Assembly (NCBI RefSeq): GCF_014192475.1
Contig: NZ_JACHXZ010000001.1
Coordinates: 470,900-534,899 of the forward strand
DNA length: 64,000 bases
Direction: 5' to 3'
Origin: Simiduia aestuariiviva
GTDB lineage: Bacteria; Pseudomonadota; Gammaproteobacteria; Pseudomonadales; Cellvibrionaceae
Shown here: one piece after another, positions 15,860 to 23,397 of the stretch
Layout: every line of letters starts with the position of its first letter
Numbering within the stretch: the first letter of the stretch is position 1
Notes under the pieces: model-generated
The model's input: the letters and a program-made list of their open reading frames with translations, nothing else
The model's database searches: none
What the model was told of the DNA's origin: nothing
Translations under genes and position numbers: made by a program

Positions 15860-17497
15860 ATGTCTTCTGCTATTGAGGTGACCGATACCCAGAGCCCGTG
15901 GTGGCGCGGTGCGGTAATCTATCAGGTCTATCCTCGCAGCCTCATGGATGCCAATGGCGATGGCGTGGGTGATATCCGCGGCATTATCAACAAGTTGGAC
16001 TACATCGCCAGTCTCGGTGTGGATGCCATTTGGGTGTCGCCTTTCTTTAAGTCACCCATGAAAGACTTTGGCTACGACATCAGCGATTACCGCGATGTGG
16101 ATCCGCTGTTCGGTTCGCTGGCCGATCTGGATGAGCTGATTGCCGAGGCGCACGATCGCAACGTCAAGGTGATGATCGACCAAGTGTTAAGTCACACCAG
16201 TGATCAGCACGCTTGGTTCGAAGAGAGTCGTGCCAGCCGCGACAACCCCAAGGCCGATTGGTATGTGTGGGCCGACGCCAAGCCCGATGGCACGGCCCCC
16301 AACAATTGGATTTCCATTTTTGGCGGCTGTGGTTGGGAGTGGGAACCGCGGCGCGGTCAGTACTATTTGCACAACTTTTTGAAGAGCCAGCCAGATCTCA
16401 ATTTTCACAATCCCGATGTGCAAACCCAGATTTTGGCCGAGGTGGAATTTTGGTTGCAGCGCGGTGTCGATGGCTTGCGCTTAGACGCTATTAACTTTTG
16501 TTTTCACGACAAACAGTTGCGCGACAACCCCGCCAAGCCCGTGGCCGAGCGACAAGGTCGCGGGTTCAGCGAAGACAATCCCTACGCGTTTCAATATCAC
16601 TATTACAACAACACCCAACCCGAGAACCTGGCGTTTCTCGAGCGCTTGCGCGCGTTGATCGATCGCTACCCGGGGGTGGTGACATTGGGTGAAATTTCAT
16701 CCGAAGACAGCTTGGCTACCATGGCTGAATACACGGCGAACAATAAACGCCTGCACATGGCCTACAGCTTTGAATTATTGGTGCCGGAGCTGTGTGCGCA
16801 ACACATTCGCAGCACCGTGGAAAATTTAGAGGCGAGCTTGGGTGAGGGTTGGCCTTGCTGGTCGCTGTCGAATCACGATGTGGTGCGCGTCATGTCGCGC
16901 TGGGGTGGTGGTTACAACCCAACGCTTGGCAAAACCTTGCATGCGCTGGTGGCGTCGCTGCGCGGCAGTGTCTGTTACTACCAGGGCGAAGAACTGGGGC
17001 TAACCGAAGCCGACATCGCCTTTGAAGATTTACAGGACCCCTACGGCATCACCTTTTGGCCTAACTTCAAAGGCCGCGATGGTTGTCGCACACCCATGCC
17101 GTGGCAATCTAATGGCGAGCATGGCGGCTTTAGTGCGGTCAAACCCTGGTTGCCGGTGCCCGATGCACATTGTGAGTTAGCGGTAGACCTGCAAGAGCAG
17201 GATGCGCATTCCATGCTGAATTTTTATCGCCGTTTTATGCAGTGGCGTAAATCGCAGCCTGCGCTAACCGGTGGCGATATTCGATTTGCCGATGCACCCG
17301 AAGGCTGCTTGTTGTTCGAGCGTGCCGCGCACGCGGGCGGTGAGTGCTTGTGGGTTGCGTTTAATTTGACGGATGGCCCCGTGGATGTCGTGCTGCCTAT
17401 GCCACTGTCTTTAGTGGAAGGCCATGGCTTACAAGGCGCTGAAGTGCAGGGTGAATGCCTGCGCTTGCCCGCCTTTGGTGGTGCTTTTTTACGTTAG
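15860..17497 (+). CDS. Cytoplasmic GH13 alpha-glucosidase
   Basis: A 545-residue enzyme without a signal peptide, expected to release glucose from imported maltose and maltodextrins. The N-terminus WWRGAVIYQVYPRSLMDANGDGVGDI is diagnostic of the oligo-1,6-glucosidase/alpha-glucosidase branch of GH13. Catalytic signatures: DQVLSHTS, GLRLDAINF with nucleophile Asp 209, LGEISS with acid/base Glu 278, and SNHDVVR with Asp 340. AGAGG upstream of 15860 supports the start. It completes the local pathway: pullulanase and amylase outside, transporter in the membrane, alpha-glucosidase inside. Specificity between alpha-1,4 and alpha-1,6 bonds cannot be read safely; GH13 subfamily 23-like alpha-1,4 activity seems most likely. 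Confidence 0.93.
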   Translation: MSSAIEVTDTQSPWWRGAVIYQVYPRSLMDANGDGVGDIRGIINKLDYIASLGVDAIWVSPFFKSPMKDFGYDISDYRDVDPLFGSLADLDELIAEAHDRNVKVMIDQVLSHTSDQHAWFEESRASRDNPKADWYVWADAKPDGTAPNNWISIFGGCGWEWEPRRGQYYLHNFLKSQPDLNFHNPDVQTQILAEVEFWLQRGVDGLRLDAINFCFHDKQLRDNPAKPVAERQGRGFSEDNPYAFQYHYYNNTQPENLAFLERLRALIDRYPGVVTLGEISSEDSLATMAEYTANNKRLHMAYSFELLVPELCAQHIRSTVENLEASLGEGWPCWSLSNHDVVRVMSRWGGGYNPTLGKTLHALVASLRGSVCYYQGEELGLTEADIAFEDLQDPYGITFWPNFKGRDGCRTPMPWQSNGEHGGFSAVKPWLPVPDAHCELAVDLQEQDAHSMLNFYRRFMQWRKSQPALTGGDIRFADAPEGCLLFERAAHAGGECLWVAFNLTDGPVDVVLPMPLSLVEGHGLQGAEVQGECLRLPAFGGAFLR

Positions 17498-17576
17498 TGT
17501 TTGTTGTCCTCGTTTTGTCTCTTGTACCGCGAAACCACTGAATTTGATTTGGTATTTCATACGTACTCTCGTCTTG

Positions 17577-17602
17577 AGCCCGGGTTTTCCCGGGCTTTTT
17601 TT
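17577..17602 (+). terminator. Intrinsic terminator of the alpha-glucosidase gene
   Basis: AGCCCGGG / CCCGGGCT stem with a TTTT loop, followed by seven T residues. A textbook rho-independent terminator. Confidence 0.92.
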
Positions 17603-17721
17603 ATGTTCGCAACGTCATAGGTATGCCTAGCAAAAGGCGAGTTGCCTGTGGGGTTGTGGCAAGTGCCGTTGGAGTTAGTGTCGCGGAAAAGTAACATTTA
17701 ATCTCGCGATGGACGCAAAAA

Positions 17722-18144
17722 CTAGAGCGCTGCCGCGCCAAAAAATGCGCCGTTGTAGGCCATGTGTAATGCGATAGGGCTGGCCAGTTGGTGGTGGCGT
17801 TCGCGAAAATAGCCGAACACTAGGGAGGGGAAAAATACCCCTAGGGTGAACAGGTGCGGGCCTTTGGTGGCCACGTGGGCGAGGGTAAATAGGCCGCTAG
17901 TGAGCAAGTTCGCAGCACTTAGGGCGCGCCAGCGGCGCGGCCAATGGCGCTGTATCAGCGGCTGTAACATGCCGCGAAATACGTATTCTTCTAAGGGTGG
18001 GAAGACCGCAATCCAAAGCAACAGGGCGCTGGGTGCCATGTTGCTCAGGTTGCTGAAATAGCCCAGTAGCGCCGCCGTCGCCGTGCCACCTAGGGTGGCC
18101 CAGCGCCATTGGCGATCGCGCCAAAGACTACTGAATGCGAGCAA
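17722..18144 (-). CDS. mrtJ: CPBP glutamic intramembrane protease, probable JDVT-CTERM sorting enzyme
   Basis: About 140 residues with four to five membrane helices and the full set of CPBP/Abi motifs: PPLEEYVFRG (EExxxR), LFTLAHV (FxxxH) and HMAYNG (HxxxN). CPBP proteases cleave substrates inside the membrane; a subset, including MrtJ, processes C-terminal sorting signals. The gene overlaps the 3' end of the preceding protease gene, whose product has a JDVT-CTERM-like tail, so it is very probably the dedicated sorting enzyme. The start is uncertain. TTG 18144 overlaps the upstream gene by 17 nt and suggests translational coupling; the frame is open further to 18240, but that part only mirrors the upstream coding sequence. 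No good Shine-Dalgarno is visible. Confidence 0.75.
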   Translation of the reverse strand: MLAFSSLWRDRQWRWATLGGTATAALLGYFSNLSNMAPSALLLWIAVFPPLEEYVFRGMLQPLIQRHWPRRWRALSAANLLTSGLFTLAHVATKGPHLFTLGVFFPSLVFGYFRERHHQLASPIALHMAYNGAFFGAAAL

Positions 18145-19771
18145 AGCGTCGGCGCAATAGGCCGAGCAATGCCAGCCCCAAGAGCACGGGCAGCGTGGGG
18201 TCGTTGACATCGCCATTGCCGATTGTACAGCCACCGCCACCGCCGCTCTTGCTAATGCGCTGGATGGGGGTTTCCGGGTTGCCGCCCCCGGTGCTAGCGC
18301 TACTGCCCACGCCCACCGCGTGCCACGCCATTTGAACTTGAGTCACGGCGTCGGCGCTGTAATTGGCCGCCGCAGACTCCATGCCGGCGCGCGCGCCCTC
18401 AAAGGTTTCGTTGGCGGTCCAGTAGTTGTGCAGTGCATCGGTGGCGATTTGAATGGCGGTATCAATGCCGATACCGGTTACGGTCACGCCATTGTGAGTG
18501 CCGCCCACCGCGAGCAGGTGGAACATTTTGTTGGGTACGCCACTGTTGGTGTGTACACCGCAGTAATCGTTAAAACAAACATCGGGCTCGGGGCAGCTGA
18601 CGTTGTCGGTGGCCTCCCAGTAGAGCCCCTCGTAGGTGTCGGGTTGCCCAAACGCTTTGGGGTCTTGCAAGTCGCGAATTACATCTACGCCTTCGCCCAA
18701 GGTCCAGTTGGTTTCGCCATTGGCAAATTCCACGGCTACACCCATCCAATCGGAATAGGCTTCGTTGAGCGCGCCGGATTCGCGTTGGTAGGCCAAATTG
18801 ACCGCGCGATCGGAAATGGCATGGCCCCATTCGTGGGCGGTGACATCCAGCGCTGCTGCCAAACTGTGCTCGTAATAGTTGTCGCCAATGTCGGTGAAAT
18901 TGCGCGGGGTAAAGACAATTTCATAGCCATCCCAGAACGCGTTATAGAGCGAACCTGCTGGGTAGGTGTTGCCGCAGAATTGTGCGGGCTCTGGCGGGTA
19001 GGGCGCGTTGGTTTGCGCATACATGGCCGCGCCGGCGTTGTCGAAGCTGTTGAAATTCAATACCGACAACCAATAGTCGTACACCTTGCCAGAGTTGATC
19101 AGCGCATCGACCATTTCTGCTTGAGCCAAGGTATCCCAGTTGTTGTCGGCGTCTTTGGCGTTGTCGGTAAGGAACAGATTAAATCCCTGCCAATAGCCAA
19201 AAGTGCGGCCCACGGCGATTTCACTCCACCCGGGCATGGTGCCCGCATTGGGGTTGCCGTCAGTCGTTGCCTGATTGGCTCGGCGGCTAATGTCGCGCAG
19301 CATGTAGCCGTCGTCGATGGCAATTTGGGTGGTGGGCACGTCGTCGTAGCTGTCGCCCAATTGCCCTGTGCCGATACCGAACTGCAGGGTTGCGTTAGTG
19401 GCGCGCTCCGCAAGTATGCTCGGCGGATTGAATTCACAGGCCTCAATGGCGTAGACCGCCGCATTGACGGTGCCATCTTCGACGGCGTCAACCACTAGGC
19501 TAGCCACATCGGTGCTGGGGGCCGCGGCGAATTTTTCAAAACCGCTATCGCTGGGTTCTGTGCCATTGGTGTTGGCCAGCAGTACGCAGCAGGTCACGCT
19601 TAAGTCATCGGCGCAGGTATTGGTGGCGTTAAAGGCAATTTCATAGCTCACGCCAGCAGTGACGGGAAAGCTGTATTGGCTGATCTGGCCCTTGGCCAAA
19701 CTGTCAGCGTGACCGCTCGCGGCCAGCACTAAGCTGACGGCACCGGCCACAAAGGTAAACATCGACTTCAT
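18128..19771 (-). CDS. Thermolysin-family (M4) metalloprotease with JDVT-CTERM-like tail, lacking its propeptide
   Basis: A 547-residue secreted protein: signal peptide (residues 1-22, ending SGHA), an unassigned beta-rich segment, then an M4 catalytic domain. Zinc ligands are in HEWGH (His 313, Glu 314, His 317) and GALNEAYSD (Glu 337); GVHTNSGVPNKMF supplies the family's downstream His. No FTP/PepSY propeptide is present in this polypeptide; it is encoded by the next gene upstream. The C-terminus has a Ser/Gly spacer, Cys 515, NDPTLP, a hydrophobic helix and RRR, which is the layout of JDVT-CTERM sorting signals. GGAG lies 8 nt before the start. The protein probably ends up attached at the envelope after cleavage by the adjacent CPBP protease. 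Confidence 0.9.
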   Translation of the reverse strand: MKSMFTFVAGAVSLVLAASGHADSLAKGQISQYSFPVTAGVSYEIAFNATNTCADDLSVTCCVLLANTNGTEPSDSGFEKFAAAPSTDVASLVVDAVEDGTVNAAVYAIEACEFNPPSILAERATNATLQFGIGTGQLGDSYDDVPTTQIAIDDGYMLRDISRRANQATTDGNPNAGTMPGWSEIAVGRTFGYWQGFNLFLTDNAKDADNNWDTLAQAEMVDALINSGKVYDYWLSVLNFNSFDNAGAAMYAQTNAPYPPEPAQFCGNTYPAGSLYNAFWDGYEIVFTPRNFTDIGDNYYEHSLAAALDVTAHEWGHAISDRAVNLAYQRESGALNEAYSDWMGVAVEFANGETNWTLGEGVDVIRDLQDPKAFGQPDTYEGLYWEATDNVSCPEPDVCFNDYCGVHTNSGVPNKMFHLLAVGGTHNGVTVTGIGIDTAIQIATDALHNYWTANETFEGARAGMESAAANYSADAVTQVQMAWHAVGVGSSASTGGGNPETPIQRISKSGGGGGCTIGNGDVNDPTLPVLLGLALLGLLRRRFARIQ

Positions 19772-19784
19772 GGAGTGTCTCCGG

Positions 19785-20510
19785 TTAGCGGTTCAAAGGA
19801 ATGGGGTGGCGCAAGGTGTTTTGCACGTCAATCAAGGCGCCGGTTTGCGCGTCTAGCCAATAGCTAAAACGACCTACACCGCGCGATGGATTGACGTCCA
19901 AGTGCCAGCGAATATGCGGGGCTTCATTGGCTAATAGCATCTCTGCATTGAGCAGACGCACGCCAGAAATATCGGTGCCACGCTGATTGGCAACCCGTTG
20001 CAGCGCTTCCAATTTGGTCAGTGTTGGTGTTGTGTTGTCGGTCATATGGCTAAGCAGTGCCTTAGAGGGGCGCACGATGTGGCCGTTGACGCCGGTAATG
20101 TCGCCCTCTGCGTTCAGGTGTACGAGTACTTCCATATCCGCTACCGGAATGCCATTCAGCACGCGCTGAAAGCGCAGATGTTGGTTGCCAAAGCGATCGG
20201 TGGTGCGCTTATGCAGGCGCATGTCACCGGCACCGGCGGCGAAAAAAGCTGGGCTTTCATCAAAAAACTGCTCGGCTTTTGCCAGTGCTGGGTCTCGGGT
20301 TTGATTGGCACCGGCGTGGCTCGCACCGCGCGCGGCATCTATTTGAATATTGCCGCGCAGGTAGAAGAGGCCCTCTGGCTGGGCGTCGGCATCAGTGCCG
20401 ACCGTTAGCGTGGTGCCAGGGTAGCGCGTTTTCATCTCGTCGATGGGGCTTGCGTGCAGGCTCACGGCCAGTAGGCACGCGAGCACACCGGTGATTGGGT
20501 GTTTGATCAT
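19785..20510 (-). CDS. Stand-alone FTP/PepSY propeptide protein for the M4 protease
   Basis: A 241-residue protein with its own signal peptide (MIKHPITGVLACLLAVSLHAS). The body corresponds to the propeptide of thermolysin-like proteases: an FTP-type segment (GNQHLRFQRVLNGIPVADMEVLVHLNAEGDITGVNG, positions about 117-152) followed by a PepSY-like domain that ends RFSYWLDAQTGALIDVQNTL. In M4 proteases these domains chaperone folding and inhibit the enzyme, normally in cis. Here they stop 13 nt before the start of the protease gene, so they would act in trans. GAGGAC upstream supports the start at 20510. There is no catalytic domain in this protein. The separation looks genuine rather than a frameshift, because the second gene has its own ribosome-binding site and signal peptide. 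Confidence 0.85.
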   Translation of the reverse strand: MIKHPITGVLACLLAVSLHASPIDEMKTRYPGTTLTVGTDADAQPEGLFYLRGNIQIDAARGASHAGANQTRDPALAKAEQFFDESPAFFAAGAGDMRLHKRTTDRFGNQHLRFQRVLNGIPVADMEVLVHLNAEGDITGVNGHIVRPSKALLSHMTDNTTPTLTKLEALQRVANQRGTDISGVRLLNAEMLLANEAPHIRWHLDVNPSRGVGRFSYWLDAQTGALIDVQNTLRHPIPLNR

Positions 20511-20740
20511 TTTTTGTCCTCGGGCCTTGCCCCGTATGCATTTGTCTGGGTGCAACAACCCACAACATCCTTTTTATATTAGCCCGTGCTGCGCAGCCTT
20601 AGATAGTACAAACAGTGACCAAGTCGTCATTGCGTACGGCTGGAGCAGTGGGTGAACTACAACGAACTAGGTGCCAAATGACGCAAGATTTGTGTGGCGG
20701 GAGGGGTGAAAAACGCTACCCCAAATGGTGTAGTTAAGCG

Positions 20741-22513
20741 CTAAGTTGTTGATTTTTCAGGGGACAGCAGCTCGCCAATGGCCTGTCGTAAGCTCGCGAG
20801 ATTGACGGGTTTATGAATTAGGTTTAGGTACGTTCGTTCCAGTTTCGACAGCACGTCGGGTGCCGTCTCGCCACTCACTAACAGCGCGGGTAGGTCTGGA
20901 AAGCGCTGGCGCACGGCATGTACGACGTCGACGCCGTCTTCAGTGCCTTTAAGGCGCACATCCGACAGTATTAGGTCGGGCTGCTGATTGGCACTGACGG
21001 CCAGTGCGCTCTCGGCGTTGTCGGCGCTGAGCACGGTGCAGCCCAATTCCTGCAGTAGCGCCCCCATAGCGAGTCGCACGGAGGCGTCGTCGTCGACAAC
21101 CAGTACGGTCAGCGCTTGCCACGGCACGGAAAATTCTTGCTCGGGCGTTGCCGCTGTCTCTGCGGTGTGTTCCTGGCGGGCCAGTGATAGGGTAAAGCGC
21201 GTGCCTTGTCCCGGTGTGGAGCTCAGTGCCATTTCGATGTTTAGCAGCTGGGCCAGCCGGCTGACTATCGCTAGCCCCAGGCCCAAACCCTTGGAGCGAT
21301 CGCGCTCCGGATTGTCCAATTGGTAAAACTCTTCAAAAATGCGCTTTTGCTCCTGTTCGGGAATGCCGCGACCGCTGTCAACAACACTGATGCAAACGGT
21401 GTTGGCGTCGCTCTGCATTTCGATATCGACGCCACCTTGGTCGGTGTATTTAATGGCATTGCCGATGAGATTGCGCAATATGCGATCCAGTAATACCGGA
21501 TCTAAATTGAGGGTGACATCCTGCAGGGCCGATATGCCCAGATGCAGGTGTTTTTGCCGAGCATTGTGCAGGTGCTCTTCATACAGGCGCTCAAGCAGGT
21601 TGCGCAAGTTGGTGGGCTTGGGTTTCACGGTCACGATACCCGCGTCGAGCTTGGAGATGTCGAGCAGCGCATCCAGCTGAGCCGCCAGCGCGTCAATGGC
21701 GCCCTCCATATGGTGGGCGATCTGTTGACTCTTGGCGTCGAGGGCGCGGCGCGAAAGGGCCGCTGAAAACAAGCTCAGGGTGTGGATGGGCTGGCGCAAA
21801 TCGTGGCTGGCGCTCGCCAAAAAACGGGTTTTAGCATGGCTGGCAGCTTCCGCCTGAGAGAGCGCTTGTTGCAATTGCACGTTGGTGCTCGCCTGTTCGC
21901 TCCGAATGCGGAAGGATTCGCGATACAGCCGGGCCACATCGCGCGCCAGTGACACCATCATCAGTAAGAAAAAAGCAATCAGCATGCCGATGGTGGGGCC
22001 GATCCAGGGGCTGTCTTCAGTGCCACCGACAATGCTCCACATCACCACTAAAGGCGTCATGACCGGAATTGCATAGCCGAGAAATAAACCTAAGTGGCCG
22101 GCAGTGGTAGCGATAGCACCCGTGGTAATGCCCAGCATTATCAGGGTATGCATGGCCCGCTCCACTTCGGGAAGTTCCGGGAATAGCAGCACAGAAGCGC
22201 CCATGCCGACGCCGTTCAGTGCACTGAGTAACACGCCCAGTCGCAGGCCATCCTGCGGGCGCGATTGAAAGCGTTCGTGGATATTGTGGAGCTGCCAGCC
22301 TCGCAGCAACATGATGCCGGTCATGCAGGCGGCCCAGGCGAGTAAGACCTCGTGGGCGGTGTAGCGCCAAGCCAGCGCGACAATCAGTAGCACCGAGGGA
22401 ACCTTGGCTAGGGGAACGCGCAGGCTCTGTTTTGCCAGTAGGTGCAAAATTTCACGTTGCTCGGGTGCACTCAATGGCGCCGATTTATCGTGTTGCGCGT
22501 TGGCTAGTTCCAT
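20741..22513 (-). CDS. Membrane hybrid histidine kinase with C-terminal receiver
   Basis: A 590-residue sensor. The N-terminus (about 35-190) has several membrane helices and no periplasmic domain of note. A coiled linker leads to a HisKA domain with ASASHDLRQP (His 237), then an HATPase_c domain (NAIKYT, DSGRGI, GLGLGLAI). A receiver domain follows with LVVDDD near residue 450 and phospho-acceptor Asp 518 in LILSDVR. The H-box with DLRQP and the receiver are typical of RpfC/luxQ-like hybrid kinases that pass phosphate to a separate regulator. No response regulator with a DNA-binding domain is adjacent, so the target is unknown. The signal is likewise unknown; the multi-helix input suggests a membrane or lipophilic cue. 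Confidence 0.92.
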   Translation of the reverse strand: MELANAQHDKSAPLSAPEQREILHLLAKQSLRVPLAKVPSVLLIVALAWRYTAHEVLLAWAACMTGIMLLRGWQLHNIHERFQSRPQDGLRLGVLLSALNGVGMGASVLLFPELPEVERAMHTLIMLGITTGAIATTAGHLGLFLGYAIPVMTPLVVMWSIVGGTEDSPWIGPTIGMLIAFFLLMMVSLARDVARLYRESFRIRSEQASTNVQLQQALSQAEAASHAKTRFLASASHDLRQPIHTLSLFSAALSRRALDAKSQQIAHHMEGAIDALAAQLDALLDISKLDAGIVTVKPKPTNLRNLLERLYEEHLHNARQKHLHLGISALQDVTLNLDPVLLDRILRNLIGNAIKYTDQGGVDIEMQSDANTVCISVVDSGRGIPEQEQKRIFEEFYQLDNPERDRSKGLGLGLAIVSRLAQLLNIEMALSSTPGQGTRFTLSLARQEHTAETAATPEQEFSVPWQALTVLVVDDDASVRLAMGALLQELGCTVLSADNAESALAVSANQQPDLILSDVRLKGTEDGVDVVHAVRQRFPDLPALLVSGETAPDVLSKLERTYLNLIHKPVNLASLRQAIGELLSPEKSTT

Positions 22514-22549
22514 AAAGTCTCAATTGAGCAGGATCGACATTATCGGGAT

Positions 22550-23194
22550 CTACATGACATAGAGGTAGATGGCCAGAAAGTGGCAAGTGCTGCCGCCCAG
22601 CACAAACATGTGCCATATGGCGTGGTTGTATGGGATGCGTTCCCACGCATAGAACACGGCGCCAAAGGTATAAACTAATCCGCCTGCCAGCAGCAACCAC
22701 AGGGCGCCCGAGGGCACCTTGGCAATCATTTCAGACATGGCGACGATAATCAGCCAGCCCATCAATATATAGGTGAACAGCGACAGCCGGGGAAACTTGT
22801 GTTGGAAAAAAATCTTAAAAAATACGCCAAATAGCGCCAAGCTCCAGATCACGGCGAACAGTGTCCAGCCCCAAGCGCCGCGCAAATTGATGAGCAAAAA
22901 CGGCGTGTAGGTGCCGGCAATCAACAGGTAGATGGCGCAGTGATCTAAGAGGCGCAGCAGTTGCTTGGCGCGGGTATTGGCTACGGAGTGATACAGCGTT
23001 GACGCGAGAAAGAGCAATACCAAGGACGTACCGTAGACGATGGCGCTGGCCAGCTTCCAGCCATCCTCGGCGGCTAAGGACACTGCCACCATTAACGTTA
23101 GCGCGGCCACACTCAGGGCTGCGCCTAAACCATGGCTAATGCTATTGGCGAGCTCTTCGGCCAAGGAGTAGGGGGATTCGTGCGATGGTTTCAT
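22550..23194 (-). CDS. trhA: TrhA / hemolysin III family membrane protein
   Basis: A 214-residue PAQR-family inner-membrane protein with seven helices. Family marks are EELANSISHGLGA at the N-terminus, the STLYHS motif (residues about 64-69), LDHCAIYLLIAGTYTPF in the middle, and NHAIWHMFVLGGSTCHF near the C-terminus. The conserved His residues are those proposed to bind a metal in this superfamily. E. coli TrhA (YqfA) has been linked to membrane-energy homeostasis and is not a proven toxin despite the family name. The gene stands alone between the hybrid kinase and the M13 peptidase, all on the minus strand with separate spacing. Confidence 0.92.
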   Translation of the reverse strand: MKPSHESPYSLAEELANSISHGLGAALSVAALTLMVAVSLAAEDGWKLASAIVYGTSLVLLFLASTLYHSVANTRAKQLLRLLDHCAIYLLIAGTYTPFLLINLRGAWGWTLFAVIWSLALFGVFFKIFFQHKFPRLSLFTYILMGWLIIVAMSEMIAKVPSGALWLLLAGGLVYTFGAVFYAWERIPYNHAIWHMFVLGGSTCHFLAIYLYVM

Positions 23195-23299
23195 ATCGGA
23201 CTCTGGCGCTGATACTGCGAATGGGCGATGACTGCGGCAAGTGCGAAATTGGACCGCGTATGTACTGCAGTATAACCGTAAATGGCGAACATAAAAAAA

Positions 23300-23321
23300 G
23301 GGAAGCGCGCTTCCCTTTTTT
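23300..23321 (-). terminator. Intrinsic terminator of the M13 peptidase gene
   Basis: GGGAAGCGCGCTTCCC is self-complementary and flanked by A and T runs on both sides, so it can terminate in either direction. On the minus strand it follows the peptidase gene by about 75 nt. Confidence 0.85.
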
Positions 23322-23397
23322 ACTATGGTGTCTCGCTACCGCAGCCCGACCGCTGACTCAGCAGTCAGGCGTTGGAATTCGCAGCTGTTGCTAGCGG

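Noticed and set aside
18320-19498. Long plus-strand frame (392 codons) opposite the M4 protease gene
   Set aside because: It is antisense to clear catalytic motifs (HEWGH, GALNEAYSD) and shows no family features of its own.
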